Notes under the pieces: generated by a model
Told to the model about the DNA's origin: nothing
Databases searched by the model: none
The model's input: the letters and a program-made list of their open reading frames with translations, nothing else
Part shown: in pieces, positions 28,482-40,074 of the stretch
Numbering within the stretch: position 1 is the stretch's first letter
Layout: every line of letters begins with the position of its first letter
Position numbers and translations under genes: made by a program
From: Gammaproteobacteria bacterium
GTDB lineage: Bacteria > Pseudomonadota > Gammaproteobacteria > JAJFKO01
Assembly: GCA_021773175.1 (NCBI GenBank)
Contig: JAJFKO010000010.1
Coordinates: 1-64,000, forward strand
DNA: 64,000 nucleotides
Direction of reading: 5' to 3'

Positions 28482-29727
28482 GTTTCGTAATTACACCATT
28501 AACTTTGGTCCGCAGCATCCCGCCGCTCACGGCGTGTTACGTTTAATTTTAGAAGTCGATGGTGAAGTGATCCGACAAGCTGATCCGCATATTGGCTTAT
28601 TACATCGAGCAACAGAAAAGTTAGCAGAAAGCAAAGTCTTCAACCAATCTATTGGGTATATGGACCGTCTTGATTATGTTTCGATGATGTGTAATGAGCA
28701 TGCTTACGTTTTAGCTATCGAAAAACTATTAGGTATCCAAGCGCCAGAACGTGCGCAATATATTCGCGTGTTATTTGATGAAATCACGCGTATTTTAAAT
28801 CATTTACTATGGTTAGGTGCTCACGCTTTAGATAATGGTGCGATGACGGTATTTCTTTATGCATTTAGAGAGCGCGAAGATTTGATTGATTGTTATGAGG
28901 CTGTGTCTGGAGCTCGCATGCATGCAACTTATTATCGTCCGGGAGGCGTTTATCGTGATTTACCGGATCGCATGCCACAATACGAACAGACAAAGTGGCG
29001 CAGTAAGAAAGATACCAAGCGTATCAATGAGGATAGACAAGGTTCATTACTAGATTTTATTGATGCCTTTATGCAACGTTTTCCACAAAAAATTGATGAA
29101 TATGAAACGCTATTAACAGATAACCGTATTTGGAAACAACGAACTGTTGATATTGGCGTCGTATCATCAGAGCGTGCAATGCAACTAGGTTTCTCTGGGC
29201 CAATGTTACGCGGTTCAGGTGTTGCTTGGGATTTACGTAAGAAGCAACCTTATGCTGTTTACGATAAACTAGATTTTTCAGTGCCTATCGGCCAAAAAGG
29301 CGATTGTTATGATCGTTATTTAGTGCGCATCGAAGAAATGCGTCAATCAGTTCATCTTGCTAATCAATGTATTGAATGGTTACGCAATAATCCTGGTCCT
29401 GTCATGTTAGATGATCATAAAGTAACGCCGCCATCACGCGTGAACATGAAAGAAGGTATGGAAGATTTAATCCATCACTTTAAAGTTTATACCGAAGGCT
29501 ATTGTCCTCCAGAAGGTGAAGTTTATGCGGCTGTTGAAGCACCTAAAGGTGAGTTTGGTATTTATCTCGTTTCTGATGGTGCCAATAAACCGTATCGAAT
29601 GAAAATTCGCGCGCCAGGTTTTGCACATTTAGCTAGCTTAGATGAAATGGTTCGCGGTCATATGATTGGGGACTTAGTATCAATACTATCAAGTCAAGAT
29701 ATTGTATTTGGGGAGGTCGACCGCTGA
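28474..29727 (+). CDS. nuoD: NADH-quinone oxidoreductase subunit D
   Basis: This is the 49-kDa-type subunit that forms the quinone site with NuoB. The 417-residue protein begins with [16 protein letters not shown]-like sequence ([15 protein letters not shown]) and includes the quinone-site histidine region, [25 protein letters not shown], and the C-terminal [21 protein letters not shown]. Length is typical. It overlaps both neighbours (nuoC by 8 bp, nuoE at TGATG). Confidence 0.97.
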   Translation: MAEFRNYTINFGPQHPAAHGVLRLILEVDGEVIRQADPHIGLLHRATEKLAESKVFNQSIGYMDRLDYVSMMCNEHAYVLAIEKLLGIQAPERAQYIRVLFDEITRILNHLLWLGAHALDNGAMTVFLYAFREREDLIDCYEAVSGARMHATYYRPGGVYRDLPDRMPQYEQTKWRSKKDTKRINEDRQGSLLDFIDAFMQRFPQKIDEYETLLTDNRIWKQRTVDIGVVSSERAMQLGFSGPMLRGSGVAWDLRKKQPYAVYDKLDFSVPIGQKGDCYDRYLVRIEEMRQSVHLANQCIEWLRNNPGPVMLDDHKVTPPSRVNMKEGMEDLIHHFKVYTEGYCPPEGEVYAAVEAPKGEFGIYLVSDGANKPYRMKIRAPGFAHLASLDEMVRGHMIGDLVSILSSQDIVFGEVDR

Positions 29728-30242
29728 TGGCGACAGAAACTGTAGACACAACAGCAGAGTTTGTACTTTCAGAAAAAGTACGCAAAGAAATTGATCATTG
29801 GTTAGAAAAATTTCCAGAGGAGCAACGTCAATCTGCAGTGCTTGCCGCATTGCATGCAGTACAACAAGATATTGGTTGGTTACCAGAAAATGCGATGGAT
29901 GCCGTGGCTGATTATATCGGCATGCCACATATTGCTGTTTACGAAGTCGCAACATTTTACGATATGTATAACTTAAAGCCGATTGGTAAACATAAAATTA
30001 CCGTGTGCACTAACATTTCTTGCATGTTATGCGGCTCTGATAAAATCGTTGAACATTTACAACAGCGCTTAGACATTAAACTTGGTGAAACAACATCTGA
30101 TGGTATGTTCACTTTAAAAGAAGTGGAATGTTTAGCAGCTTGTAAAAATGCGCCTATGATGCAAGTAGATTTTGATTATCATGAAAATTTAACGCCTGAG
30201 AGTTTAGATCAAATAATAGAGAAATATCGCAATGACAAATGA
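29727..30242 (+). CDS. nuoE: NADH-quinone oxidoreductase subunit E
   Basis: This is the 24-kDa-type thioredoxin-like subunit holding the 2Fe-2S cluster N1a. The 171-residue protein shows ligand segments CTNISCMLCGS and ECLAACKNAP, and the helical N-terminal part AVLAALHAVQQDIGWLPE. The start overlaps the nuoD stop, and the end overlaps nuoF by 11 bp. Confidence 0.96.
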   Translation: MATETVDTTAEFVLSEKVRKEIDHWLEKFPEEQRQSAVLAALHAVQQDIGWLPENAMDAVADYIGMPHIAVYEVATFYDMYNLKPIGKHKITVCTNISCMLCGSDKIVEHLQQRLDIKLGETTSDGMFTLKEVECLAACKNAPMMQVDFDYHENLTPESLDQIIEKYRNDK

Positions 30243-31506
30243 AGTTTGTTTTAGAACAAAACATTTAGATGAACCATGGTCACTTAAAACCTACGAGAGT
30301 GTTGGAGGTTATAGTTCGTGGCGCAAAATCTTAAAAGATAAAGTGCCGCCAGAAGACATTGTAGAAATTTTAAAAAGTTCGAACTTACGTGGTCGTGGTG
30401 GTGCTGGCTTTCCAACGGGTTTGAAATGGAGTTTCATTCGTCGCGATGTTCCTGGACAAAAATATGTGGTTTGTAATTCTGATGAAAGTGAACCTGGAAC
30501 TTGCAAAGACCGCGACATTCTTATGTTCAATCCGCATCAGCTCATTGAAGGTTTAATTATTGCTGGTTATACCATGGGAGCAACCGTTGGTTATAATTAT
30601 TTGCGTGGTGAATTTGCTGGCTTACCATTTCAACGTGTTGAGCAAGCATTAAAAGAAGCCTGTGAATTAGGTTTACTTGGTAAAAATATTCAAGATTCTG
30701 GTGTTGATTTTGATCTACATAATGTTCTTGGTGCAGGCGCATATATTTGCGGTGAAGAATCTGCATTAATGAATTCGCTCGAAGGTAAGCGTGGTTTACC
30801 AAGATTTAAACCGCCATTTCCTGCTAACTTTGGTGTTTATGGTAAACCAACAACGATTAATAATACGGAAAGCTTTGCATCGGTACCGGTGATCATGCAA
30901 CAAGGTGCTGAATGGTTTATGAACTTAAGCCGTTCGAAAAATGGTGGCACCAAGATTTTTTCTGTGACAGGACACGTGAATAATCCTGGTAATTTTGAAG
31001 TACCACTAGGTATTTCATTTGCTGAATTATTAGAGATGGCGGGTGGTGTACGTAATGGTCATAAATTAAAAGGGGTCATTCCTGGCGGCTCATCTATGCC
31101 AGTTTTGCCTGCAGATATTATGATGAAAACAGATATGGATTATGAATCTTTGCGTGATGCAGGTTCAGCACTAGGTTCTGGTGCAGTTATTGTTATGGAT
31201 GAAACAACGTGCATGGTTTCAGCTTTAGAGCGTATATCACGTTTTTATATGGAAGAGTCTTGTGGTCAATGCTCACCATGTCGTGAAGGAACTGGTTGGG
31301 TGTGGCGTTTAGTCGATCGTATTAAACAAGGCAAAGGCTCTATACAAGATTTAGATAGTTTAGAACGTGTTGCGAAAAATATTGAAGGTCGTACGATTTG
31401 TGCTTTTGGTGAAGCCGCTGCTTGGCCTGTGGGCGGATTTTTACGACATTTCCGTAATGAATTTATTTATTTGATTGAAAAAGGCAAGAGCATTGTCACT
31501 GCATAA
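30232..31506 (+). CDS. nuoF: NADH-quinone oxidoreductase subunit F
   Basis: This is the 51-kDa-type subunit where NADH and FMN bind and hydride enters complex I. The 424-residue protein has the NADH/FMN motif LRGRGGAGFPTGLKW, GAGAYICGEESAL, and the N3 4Fe-4S ligands ESCGQCSPCREGT plus GRTICAFGEAAAWP. Its start lies inside the nuoE end, so the genes are coupled. A small hairpin lies behind it before nuoG. Confidence 0.97.
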   Translation: MTNEVCFRTKHLDEPWSLKTYESVGGYSSWRKILKDKVPPEDIVEILKSSNLRGRGGAGFPTGLKWSFIRRDVPGQKYVVCNSDESEPGTCKDRDILMFNPHQLIEGLIIAGYTMGATVGYNYLRGEFAGLPFQRVEQALKEACELGLLGKNIQDSGVDFDLHNVLGAGAYICGEESALMNSLEGKRGLPRFKPPFPANFGVYGKPTTINNTESFASVPVIMQQGAEWFMNLSRSKNGGTKIFSVTGHVNNPGNFEVPLGISFAELLEMAGGVRNGHKLKGVIPGGSSMPVLPADIMMKTDMDYESLRDAGSALGSGAVIVMDETTCMVSALERISRFYMEESCGQCSPCREGTGWVWRLVDRIKQGKGSIQDLDSLERVAKNIEGRTICAFGEAAAWPVGGFLRHFRNEFIYLIEKGKSIVTA

Positions 31507-31515
31507 AGTTTTGTT

Positions 31516-31533
31516 ACTACTGAATGCAGTAGT
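31516..31533 (+). other. Intercistronic hairpin between nuoF and nuoG
   Basis: ACTACTG-AATG-CAGTAGT gives a 7-bp stem with a 4-nt loop, just upstream of the nuoG ribosome site (ATGAGGAAAG). No U-run follows, so it is not a terminator. It may tune mRNA stability or nuoG translation. Confidence 0.5.
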
Positions 31534-31548
31534 CATGAGGAAAGTTAG

Positions 31549-33927
31549 ATGGTAGAAATTGAAATCGATGGCAAAAAAATCCAAGCTGAAAATGGTGAGA
31601 TGCTCATTAAAGCTGCGGATGATAATGGAATTACAATTCCTCGCTATTGCTATCATAAAAAATTATCGATTGCGGCTAACTGCCGTATGTGTTTGGTAGA
31701 AGTTGAAAAAGCACCAAAACCATTACCTGCGTGTGCAACACCGGTTGCTGATGGCATGAAAGTTTTTACGCGTTCGCCATCTGCACTAAATGCTCAGCGC
31801 TCAGTCATGGAATTCTTATTAATTAATCATCCATTAGATTGTCCTATCTGCGATCAAGGTGGGCAATGTGAGTTACAAGATTTAGCTGTAGGTTTTGGTG
31901 GTGATCGCTCTCTCTATGATGAAGGCAAGCGTGCCGTTGCTAATGAAAATGTTGGTCCACTTGTTGAAACACGCATGACGCGTTGTATACATTGCTCTCG
32001 CTGTATTCGTTTTGGCGATGAGATTGCTGGTTTACGTGAATTTGGCATGGTACATCGTGGAGAGCATGCTAAAGTTGCGACGTATGTGAAACATTCACTG
32101 CGTTCTGAAGTTGCAGGAAACATTATTGATTTATGCCCAGTCGGGGCATTGACTTCTAAACCGTTTTTATATCGTGGACGAGCCTGGGAATTAGATGCTC
32201 ATGAAGCGATTGCGCCGCATGATTGTTTGGGTTCAAACATTTATGTGCATACCCGTCGTAATCAAGTAATGCGCGTGGTACCAAGAGAAAATGAAAGCAT
32301 TAATGAAACATGGTTAGCTGATCGTGATCGTTTTAGTTATTTAGGTGCTAATAACGATGAGCGAGTGGGTAAGCCTATGATTAAACGTGAAGGTCAGTGG
32401 CATGAAGCGACTTGGATTGAAGCATTAGAATTCGCGGCTAATGGTTTAGAAGGTGTGCGCAAACAACATGGCGCAGAAGCGTTAGGTGCACTAGCCTCGG
32501 CATCGTGTACTGTTGAAGAATATTTCTTACTACAACAGTTAATGCGTAGTTTGGGATCGCATAACATTGATCATCGTTTGCGGGAAACAGATTTTAGTGA
32601 TCAAAAACATCTACCATTGTTTCCAAGTTTAGGTATGCAAATCGAAGATTTAGAAAACTTAAATAGCTTTCTATTGATAGGCTCAAACATTCAACGAGAG
32701 CAGCCTTTAGCAGGTGTGCGTTTACGTAAAGCGGTTGTAAAAAATCAAGCAAAAGCTATGAGTGTTAACTTTTTAGATCATACAGTTAATTTTCCATTAT
32801 CTGAAAAACTAGTCGTTGCTGGTGATGCTCTCCTGTTTGAATTAGCGGGTATTGTTAAAGCCTTGATTGCTGATCAAAAAGAATTACAAGATCAAACTGA
32901 ACAATTACTAAAAAGCATGCAGCCAACTGCAGAGCAACAAGCAATTGCTGATAAATTAAAACAAGGTGAAAAGAGTGCGATTATTCTTGGAGCGTTTGTG
33001 CAGCAGCATCCTGAAGCTGCGACAATTCGTGCTTTAGCGCAGTTAATTGCTCAGGCTTCTGGTAGTAGCTGTGGAGTCATGAGTTTAGGCGCGAATAGTG
33101 CTGGAGCTTATGTTGCTGGCATGTTACCTCATCGTTTAGCCGGCGGGGCTGTTGCTGAAAAACCAGGTTTGGATGCAGGCGCGATGTTAACAGGTGCTTG
33201 TCGCTCGTTATTATTATTGAATGTTGAACCTGCATATGATGCAGCTAATTCAGCATTGGCTGAACAAGCTTTAGCAAAAGCAGATTTTGTTGTCTCACTC
33301 GCACCATATTTAAGTAATGATGTACGTGAACATGGCGATGTATTATTACCAATTGCGACGTTTGCTGAAAATACTGGAACCTATATTAATGTTGAAGGTG
33401 TCTGGCAAACATCACGAGCGGCAATTAAACCTTTTCAAGAATGTCGACCCGCGTGGAAAGTGTTACGCGTGTTGGGTAACATTTTCAAACTAGATGGCTT
33501 TGAATATGTTTGTGCACAAGACGTATTAAATAAAGCTCAAGAAGTTATTGATGCAGCAAATTTTGTTGAGCCACAATGGTTCTGTCCAGCACCAATAGCA
33601 TTACCAAAAGCGAAAACACAGCGTATTGCTGAATGGCCAATTTATTCAGTTGATAATGTTGTGCGTCGTGCAGTGGCATTACAAGAGAGCTTACACTACG
33701 AGCAACCTTATGGCGCGCGTATGAATCAAGCGACGGCCAATAAACTAAGTATTGCAGGCGATAGTGAAGTCATGGTTGAGCAAGCGAATGCCGCATCTAT
33801 TTGTTTGCCATTAAAGATTGATGCGACTGTGCCAGATAATGCTGTTGCCATTGAAGCAGGTATTGAAGCAACACGTGGTTTAGGTGGAGCTTTTGAAAAT
33901 ATCACAATTACTAAAAGGGTAGGTTAG
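31549..33927 (+). CDS. nuoG: NADH-quinone oxidoreductase subunit G
   Basis: This is the 75-kDa-type subunit that relays electrons through several iron-sulfur clusters. The 792-residue protein has an N-terminal 2Fe-2S ferredoxin domain ([18 protein letters not shown]), the [18 protein letters not shown] segment and [10 protein letters not shown] 4Fe-4S motif. A molybdopterin-oxidoreductase-like domain without a molybdenum role follows. Length and order are normal for proteobacteria. It lies in the middle of the nuo operon with an AGGAAAG ribosome site. Confidence 0.97.
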   Translation: MVEIEIDGKKIQAENGEMLIKAADDNGITIPRYCYHKKLSIAANCRMCLVEVEKAPKPLPACATPVADGMKVFTRSPSALNAQRSVMEFLLINHPLDCPICDQGGQCELQDLAVGFGGDRSLYDEGKRAVANENVGPLVETRMTRCIHCSRCIRFGDEIAGLREFGMVHRGEHAKVATYVKHSLRSEVAGNIIDLCPVGALTSKPFLYRGRAWELDAHEAIAPHDCLGSNIYVHTRRNQVMRVVPRENESINETWLADRDRFSYLGANNDERVGKPMIKREGQWHEATWIEALEFAANGLEGVRKQHGAEALGALASASCTVEEYFLLQQLMRSLGSHNIDHRLRETDFSDQKHLPLFPSLGMQIEDLENLNSFLLIGSNIQREQPLAGVRLRKAVVKNQAKAMSVNFLDHTVNFPLSEKLVVAGDALLFELAGIVKALIADQKELQDQTEQLLKSMQPTAEQQAIADKLKQGEKSAIILGAFVQQHPEAATIRALAQLIAQASGSSCGVMSLGANSAGAYVAGMLPHRLAGGAVAEKPGLDAGAMLTGACRSLLLLNVEPAYDAANSALAEQALAKADFVVSLAPYLSNDVREHGDVLLPIATFAENTGTYINVEGVWQTSRAAIKPFQECRPAWKVLRVLGNIFKLDGFEYVCAQDVLNKAQEVIDAANFVEPQWFCPAPIALPKAKTQRIAEWPIYSVDNVVRRAVALQESLHYEQPYGARMNQATANKLSIAGDSEVMVEQANAASICLPLKIDATVPDNAVAIEAGIEATRGLGGAFENITITKRVG

Positions 33928-33934
33928 TAAAAGT

Positions 33935-34966
33935 ATGTGGGAAAAAGAATTAATAAATTTAGTTTGGATTGTGGTTAAGATTATTATTATCTTAATACCA
34001 ATATTATTAGCGGTTGCTTACCTGACATATGTTGAGCGTCGTGTTATTGGTTATATGCAATGCCGTATTGGCCCAAACCGTGTCGGTTTTATGGGGTTGC
34101 TGCAGCCCATTGCTGATGCGATGAAATTATTATTTAAAGAAATTATTATACCGGCGCCGTCGAATCGTTATTTATTCATTATTGCGCCAATTTTATCTTT
34201 TGCTCCGGCAATATTTGTTTGGTCGGTTATTCCTTTTAGCCAAGGCTTGGTGCTTGCAAACATTAATGCTGGATTATTGTTTGTGTTAGCAGCAACATCT
34301 TTAGGTGTTTATGGTGTGTTGGTTGCTGGCTGGGCATCAAATTCAAAATATGCTTTTTTTGGTGGTATGCGTGCTGCAGCACAAATTGTATCTTATGAAA
34401 TCGCGATGGGGTTTGCTCTAGTTGGTGTGTTACTTGCCGCGGGTAGCATGAATTTAACAACAATTGTTGAGCACCAAACAGGAGGCTTATGGCATTGGTA
34501 TTGGCTGCCTTTATTTCCTTTATTTATTGTATATTGGATTGCTGGCGTTGCAGAAACCAACCGTGCCCCATTTGATATGGCGGAAGGTGAGTCAGAAATT
34601 GTTGCTGGTTTTCATGTGGAATATTCAGCGATAGCTTTTGCGGTTTTCTTTTTGGCTGAATATGCCAATATGATTTTAATTGCTAGCCTCGCAACGCTGA
34701 TGTTTTTGGGTGGCTGGTTATCACCTTTTCAAGGTATTCCTGTGCTTGGTCCGGCATTAGCTTTTGTGCCTGGTTTGATTTGGTTTATCGCAAAAGTTGG
34801 TTTCTTCTTGTTATTGTATTTATGGATAAGAGCAACATTTCCGCGTTATCGTTACGACCAAGTTATGCGCTTGGGTTGGAAAATATTAATTCCCGTAACG
34901 TTAGTTTGGATTGTTGTTGTGGCGTTTATGGTGAAGTTAAATCTTCCGCCTTGGTTCGCAGGATAA
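33935..34966 (+). CDS. nuoH: NADH-quinone oxidoreductase subunit H
   Basis: This is the membrane subunit next to the quinone channel. The 343-residue protein has about eight helices and the signatures [13 protein letters not shown] and [20 protein letters not shown], the charged loops lining the quinone entry path. It starts 7 bp behind nuoG. Length is typical. Confidence 0.97.
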   Translation: MWEKELINLVWIVVKIIIILIPILLAVAYLTYVERRVIGYMQCRIGPNRVGFMGLLQPIADAMKLLFKEIIIPAPSNRYLFIIAPILSFAPAIFVWSVIPFSQGLVLANINAGLLFVLAATSLGVYGVLVAGWASNSKYAFFGGMRAAAQIVSYEIAMGFALVGVLLAAGSMNLTTIVEHQTGGLWHWYWLPLFPLFIVYWIAGVAETNRAPFDMAEGESEIVAGFHVEYSAIAFAVFFLAEYANMILIASLATLMFLGGWLSPFQGIPVLGPALAFVPGLIWFIAKVGFFLLLYLWIRATFPRYRYDQVMRLGWKILIPVTLVWIVVVAFMVKLNLPPWFAG

Positions 34967-34997
34967 AGCAGATGAATAAAGTGAGAGTATTGAACTA

Positions 34998-35498
34998 ATG
35001 AACTTATTCGAAAAAATAAAACATAATGTCAAAAGCTTTTTGCTTTGGGAATTACTCGTTGGTATGAGTCTAACAGGGCGCTATTTTTTTCGTAAAAAAA
35101 TTACGATTATGTACCCAGAAGAGAAAACACCTGTTTCAGCACGGTTTCGTGGTCTACATGCTTTGCGACGTTACCCAAGTGGTGAAGAACGTTGTATTGC
35201 ATGTAAGCTTTGTGAAGCTGTGTGCCCGGCTTTAGCCATTACCATTGAAGCCGAGCCACGTAAAGAAGATGGCTCACGACGCACGACATTATATGAGATA
35301 GATCTGTTTAAATGTATTTATTGTGGTTTTTGTGAAGAGTCGTGTCCGGTTGACTCGATTGTTGAAACCAATTTAAGTAATTATCATTTCGAGCACCGTG
35401 GTGAAAATATTATGACTAAGCAAAAGTTATTAGCTATCGGTGATAAATATGAAGAAAGTATTGCGCGCGATCGAGCGAATGATGCGCCATTCCGTTAA
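34998..35498 (+). CDS. nuoI: NADH-quinone oxidoreductase subunit I
   Basis: NuoI carries clusters N6a and N6b. The 166-residue ferredoxin-like protein has two 4Fe-4S motifs, [12 protein letters not shown] and [12 protein letters not shown], after an amphipathic N-terminal helix. The upstream gap is 31 bp. Normal length. Confidence 0.97.
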   Translation: MNLFEKIKHNVKSFLLWELLVGMSLTGRYFFRKKITIMYPEEKTPVSARFRGLHALRRYPSGEERCIACKLCEAVCPALAITIEAEPRKEDGSRRTTLYEIDLFKCIYCGFCEESCPVDSIVETNLSNYHFEHRGENIMTKQKLLAIGDKYEESIARDRANDAPFR

Positions 35499-35513
35499 CG
35501 AGTAGGGAAGAGA

Positions 35514-36134
35514 ATGACTATTCCACATATTATTGAACAAGTTGTTTTTTATTTTTCAGCAATCATGGTTGTGATTAGCGGTATCATGGTAATTGCGCAG
35601 CGCAATCCAGTGCGTGGTGCTTTAGCTTTAGTGTTAGCTTTTGTTTTTAGTGCTGTGTTATGGATTCTATTAGAGTCAGAGTTCTTAGCTTTAGCATTGA
35701 TTTTTGTTTATGTCGGAGCAGTTATGACATTATTTCTATTCGTAGTCATGATGTTAGACATGGATATAGAACCGATGAAGCGAAATTTCGTACGATATTT
35801 ACCAATTGGTTTATTCATTTCCGTATTGGTTTTAGCCTTTATGATTTATGTTGTTGCGCCAGAACATTTTGGCTTAAGCAAATATGCGAAGCCTTTACAT
35901 GCCAGTGCTGCTTATAGCAATGTGAAAGAGCTCGGACATGTTTTATATACCAAGTTTGTATATCCATTTGAACTGGCTGCGGTTTTATTATTAGTTGCCA
36001 TGGTTTCCGCAATTAGTTTGGCCTTGCCTGTGGTGCGTGAACGGAAACTGCAAAATCCTGCTGAACAGGTAATGGTGAAACGCGAAGACCGTATTCGTTT
36101 AGTTAACGTTCCAAGCGAAAAACGTATTGATTAA
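35514..36134 (+). CDS. nuoJ: NADH-quinone oxidoreductase subunit J
   Basis: This is a 206-residue membrane-arm subunit with five hydrophobic helices. The characteristic [19 protein letters not shown] is the pi-bulge helix region. Its hydrophilic C-terminal tail ([19 protein letters not shown]) is typical for the gammaproteobacterial form. It sits between nuoI and nuoK. Confidence 0.96.
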   Translation: MTIPHIIEQVVFYFSAIMVVISGIMVIAQRNPVRGALALVLAFVFSAVLWILLESEFLALALIFVYVGAVMTLFLFVVMMLDMDIEPMKRNFVRYLPIGLFISVLVLAFMIYVVAPEHFGLSKYAKPLHASAAYSNVKELGHVLYTKFVYPFELAAVLLLVAMVSAISLALPVVRERKLQNPAEQVMVKREDRIRLVNVPSEKRID

Positions 36135-36154
36135 ACCCCTTTTGGAGAAAGATA

Positions 36155-36460
36155 TTGATAGCTTTATCAAATTATTTAATTTTAGGAGCAATACTATTTT
36201 CTTTAAGTATTGCAGGTTTTGTTTTAAACCGTCGTAATGTCATTACATTACTGATGTGTGTTGAGTTGATGTTACTTGCTGTGAATATGAATTTTATTGC
36301 ATTTTCACATTATCTCAATGACATCAAAGGACAAGTTTTTGTGTTTTTTATATTAACCGTTGCTGCAGCTGAAACTGCAATTGGTTTGGCGATTGTTGTT
36401 TTGTTATATCGAAATAAGAAAACGATTGATGTACAAGAATTAGATTCATTAAAAGGATAA
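36155..36460 (+). CDS. nuoK: NADH-quinone oxidoreductase subunit K
   Basis: This is a 101-residue proton-channel subunit with three helices and conserved membrane glutamates in [10 protein letters not shown] and [13 protein letters not shown]. It starts with TTG 36155, supported by TTGGAG eight bases before. No ATG or GTG in frame would preserve helix 1. Confidence 0.95.
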   Translation: MIALSNYLILGAILFSLSIAGFVLNRRNVITLLMCVELMLLAVNMNFIAFSHYLNDIKGQVFVFFILTVAAAETAIGLAIVVLLYRNKKTIDVQELDSLKG

Positions 36461-36463
36461 GTC

Positions 36464-38485
36464 GTGGCAGAAACAATACGTACCTTATCATTAATTATTG
36501 TATTAGCACCGCTACTCGGTGCCATACTTGCAGGATTATTTGGTAAAGTCTTGGGTCGCAAAACTTCACACCGTGTGACGGTGTTATTAATGTTTGTCGC
36601 ATTTTTTGCCGCGTGTTGGGTATGGAAACTCACGGTGCTTGATCATGGTTATTTAAATTCGGTACTATATATTTGGGGCGAAAGCGGTAATTTTACCTTT
36701 AATATTGGCTTTATGATCGATCAGTTAACAGCCTGGATGATGTTGTTAGTCACCTTTGTCTCGTTATTAGTACATATATATAGTATTGGTTATATGGCAG
36801 ATGACTCTGGCTACCAACGTTTCTTTTCTTATGTTTCTTTATTTACCTTTTCAATGTTGTTACTCGTCACCGCGAATAACTTTCTGCAATTATTTATTGG
36901 TTGGGAAGGTGTTGGCTTAGTTTCTTATTTATTAATTGGTTTCTGGTATACGAAAGAAGCGGCTATTTTTGGTAGCTTCAAGGCGTTCATTGTTAATCGT
37001 GTTGGTGACTTTGGTTTTATCATTGGTATTGCTGCCGTGATGACTTATTTTGGTACGTTAGATTACACAACAGTATTTGCTAAAGCGCCAGCACTGGCTA
37101 AAGCGGGTACCGTACTTGCGGTTATTCCTGGTGCTCCATGGGCTGTTCTAACCTTTATTTGTTTAGCATTATTTATTGGTGCGATGGGTAAGTCTGCTCA
37201 AATGCCATTACATGTTTGGTTACCTGAATCAATGGAAGGTCCAACGCCGATTTCAGCATTAATCCATGCGGCAACCATGGTGACAGCAGGTGTATTTATG
37301 GTGGCTCGATTGTCACCGATGTTTGAGTTGTCACCAACAGCGTTGTCAGTCGTGTTGGTTATTGGGGCAACGGGTGCCTTATTTACAGGGCTTGTTGCTT
37401 TTGTGCAACATGACATTAAGCGTGTGATTGCTTATTCAACATTATCGCAACTTGGTTATATGATGGCGGCGATGGGTGTCTCAGCTTATGCCGCAGGTAT
37501 TTTTCATCTAATGATGCATGGTTGTTTTAAAGCATTATTATTCTTAGCTGCAGGTTCCGTGATTTTAGGTATGCATCACGAACAAGACATGCGCAAGATG
37601 GGTGGTTTACGTAAGTATATGCCTATTACCTATATAACATTTTTAATTGGTGCTTTAGCCTTAAGCGCTATTCCACCTTTTGCTGGATATTATTCTAAAG
37701 ATGCCATTATTGAAGCGGTTGGTGCTGCCTCTAATATTCCTGGTAGTGGTTATGCATATGTTTGTTTAGTTCTTGGTGCTTTCGTAACGGCATTTTATAT
37801 TTTCCGCGCGTTCTTCTTAACTTTCCATGGTAAAGAAAGATTTTCTGCTGAAGTTAAACAGCATGTCAAAGAATCACCTTGGGTTGTATGGTTACCGTTG
37901 GTTGGCTTAGCGATTCCTTCGGTCTTTGCCGGCGCTATTCTCGCTTACCCATTATTATATGCGTCACCAAGCTGGTTTGGTAAATCAATTTTCGTGGCGA
38001 AAGGCAATAATGTTTTGGCAACGTTAGCTGAGCATTATCATGGTTGGTTTGCCTATGCTTTGCATTCAGTAACAACTGCTCCATTCTGGGCTGCTGTTAT
38101 TGGTATTGTTAGTGCTTGGGTCTTATGCTTATTAGTTCCAAGTTGGCGCGATGTTTTAGTTAAACGCTTGAGTTGGATTTATTTCATCTTAGTGAAGAAG
38201 TATGGTTTTGATGACTTTAACCAAGTCGTGATCGCGCATGGTAGTAAACGCTTCGGCGAGTTTTGTTATCGTGTCGCTGATGCCAAGATATTAGATGACT
38301 GGATTATTAATGGTTCTGGTCGTGCTGTGCGTTTTGGTGCATCAGTCGTACGACGTTTACAAACAGGATATTTATACCACTATGTCTTTGTGATGATTTT
38401 AGGCTTAGTGGTTTTTGTTGGTTGGTTTGAACTATTTGAAACACATTCTGTATTGGCAGAAATGTTGAAGTCAAAATATTTTTAA
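36464..38485 (+). CDS. nuoL: NADH-quinone oxidoreductase subunit L
   Basis: This is the distal antiporter-like proton-pumping subunit. The 673-residue polytopic protein contains the Mrp-like core, with GWEGVGLVSYLLIGFWY, KSAQMPLHVWLPESMEGPTP and LIHAATMVTAGVF. The long C-terminal region forms the lateral helix HL and the anchor helix. It starts at GTG 36464, four bases after the nuoK stop, behind AAAAGGATAA. Length is normal. Confidence 0.97.
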   Translation: MAETIRTLSLIIVLAPLLGAILAGLFGKVLGRKTSHRVTVLLMFVAFFAACWVWKLTVLDHGYLNSVLYIWGESGNFTFNIGFMIDQLTAWMMLLVTFVSLLVHIYSIGYMADDSGYQRFFSYVSLFTFSMLLLVTANNFLQLFIGWEGVGLVSYLLIGFWYTKEAAIFGSFKAFIVNRVGDFGFIIGIAAVMTYFGTLDYTTVFAKAPALAKAGTVLAVIPGAPWAVLTFICLALFIGAMGKSAQMPLHVWLPESMEGPTPISALIHAATMVTAGVFMVARLSPMFELSPTALSVVLVIGATGALFTGLVAFVQHDIKRVIAYSTLSQLGYMMAAMGVSAYAAGIFHLMMHGCFKALLFLAAGSVILGMHHEQDMRKMGGLRKYMPITYITFLIGALALSAIPPFAGYYSKDAIIEAVGAASNIPGSGYAYVCLVLGAFVTAFYIFRAFFLTFHGKERFSAEVKQHVKESPWVVWLPLVGLAIPSVFAGAILAYPLLYASPSWFGKSIFVAKGNNVLATLAEHYHGWFAYALHSVTTAPFWAAVIGIVSAWVLCLLVPSWRDVLVKRLSWIYFILVKKYGFDDFNQVVIAHGSKRFGEFCYRVADAKILDDWIINGSGRAVRFGASVVRRLQTGYLYHYVFVMILGLVVFVGWFELFETHSVLAEMLKSKYF

Positions 38486-38495
38486 CGCAAGAAAT

Positions 38496-38515
38496 CTCAG
38501 TTGTTTACGACTGAG
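38496..38515 (+). other. Intercistronic hairpin between nuoL and nuoM
   Basis: CTCAGTTG-TTTA-CGACTGAG pairs over 8 bp (one G-U) with a tetraloop. No U-run follows. It may act in mRNA processing inside the operon. Confidence 0.5.
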
Positions 38516-38541
38516 TAGTTGAATAACAAGGTGTAGGAAGA

Positions 38542-40056
38542 ATGCATTTTCCATTATTAAGTAGTTTAATTTGGTTACCGGTCATTGGTGGCGTTATTAC
38601 CATGATGGTGGGTGATGATCGTCGTGCGAATGTGGCGCGCTGGATCGCGGCAATTGTGGCAATCATTGGTTTATTACTTTGTATTCCACTGTATGCAAAT
38701 TTTTCTATTCATACTTCAGCAATGCAGTTTGTCGAGAAAATAACGTGGATTAAAGCTTACGGCGTTAATTATAGTGTCGGTGTCGATGGCATCTCCATGC
38801 CAATGATTATTCTTACCAACATCACTACGCTAGTTGTTGTCTTTGCGAGTTGGAAAACCATCCGTACTAAGGTCGCACAATACATGGCAGCATTTCTTAT
38901 TATGCAAGGCATGATGAATGGTGTGTTTGCGGCAACAGATGCTTTATTGTTTTATGTGTTTTGGGAAGCGATGCTGATTCCTATTTACTTGAGTATCGGT
39001 ATTTGGGGTAGCAGCAATCGTTCTTATGCATCGATTAAATTTTTCATGTTTACTTTTTTTGGTTCAGCATTAATGCTGATTGCTATTTTATATTTACGCA
39101 TTCATACCGACTCATTTGCAATTACGTCGTTTTATAAATTGAAAATGACGATGGCGGTGCAAATATTTGTGTTTATTGCCTTCTTTTTAGCATTTGCAGT
39201 GAAAGTACCGATGTGGCCAACCCATACATGGTTACCAGATGCACATACCGAAGCGCCAGCAGGCGGCTCCGTTGTACTTGCTGCATTAATGTTGAAAATG
39301 GGCGTTTATGGATTCCTACGTTTTTCATTACCGATTGTGCCGAATGCATGCCAGCATTTATATTGGTTCATGATTGTCTTATCCTTAATCGCAATTGTTT
39401 ACATTGCTTATATAGCGATAGCGCAAACTGATATGAAACGTTTGATTGCGTATTCATCTGTAGCACATATGGGATTTGCAACGCTAGGTTGTTTTATGAT
39501 CTATCTTATTATCCAACACACGGGTAATCTGAAAGATGCCTATATGAGTTTAGAAGGTGGTATGGTGCAAATGCTATCGCATGCATTTAGTACCGGGGCT
39601 CTCTTTGTCGGGATAGGGATTTTATATGATAAATTGCATACGCGCATGATCGGTGATCTTGGTGGTATTACCGCGAAGATGCCAGTGTTTGCAAGTCTGA
39701 TGATGTTGTTTGCTATGGCCAATGTTGGTTTACCAGGAACCTCTGGGTTTGTTGGTGAATTTATGGTGATATTAAGTGCTTTTCAAGGCAGTTTTTGGGT
39801 TGCTGTGATTGCTGCAACAACCGTTATATTATCGGCTTGTTATACATTATGGATGTTTAAGCGAGTATTTTTTGGTGGTATTACCAATCCGCAAATTGAA
39901 ACATTAACGGATATTGGTTTTCACGATAAGGTCGCACTAGGGATTTTAGCCTTTATGGTTTTATTGATTGGTATTTACCCTGAAGTTTTACTGCGCGTGT
40001 TTCATGCTTCAGTCGGGCATCTATTAGCTTTAGCGCATGTAAACAAGTTACCGTAA
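38542..40056 (+). CDS. nuoM: NADH-quinone oxidoreductase subunit M
   Basis: This is an antiporter-like proton-pumping subunit. The 504-residue protein has about 14 helices, with FYVFWEAMLIPIYLSIGIWG, KVPMWPTHTWLPDAHTEAP and MKRLIAYSSVAHMGFATLG. The intercistronic gap before it carries a small hairpin. A GTGTAGGAAG ribosome site precedes ATG 38542. Confidence 0.97.
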   Translation: MHFPLLSSLIWLPVIGGVITMMVGDDRRANVARWIAAIVAIIGLLLCIPLYANFSIHTSAMQFVEKITWIKAYGVNYSVGVDGISMPMIILTNITTLVVVFASWKTIRTKVAQYMAAFLIMQGMMNGVFAATDALLFYVFWEAMLIPIYLSIGIWGSSNRSYASIKFFMFTFFGSALMLIAILYLRIHTDSFAITSFYKLKMTMAVQIFVFIAFFLAFAVKVPMWPTHTWLPDAHTEAPAGGSVVLAALMLKMGVYGFLRFSLPIVPNACQHLYWFMIVLSLIAIVYIAYIAIAQTDMKRLIAYSSVAHMGFATLGCFMIYLIIQHTGNLKDAYMSLEGGMVQMLSHAFSTGALFVGIGILYDKLHTRMIGDLGGITAKMPVFASLMMLFAMANVGLPGTSGFVGEFMVILSAFQGSFWVAVIAATTVILSACYTLWMFKRVFFGGITNPQIETLTDIGFHDKVALGILAFMVLLIGIYPEVLLRVFHASVGHLLALAHVNKLP

Positions 40057-40074
40057 TATTAGGATTATTGGAAA

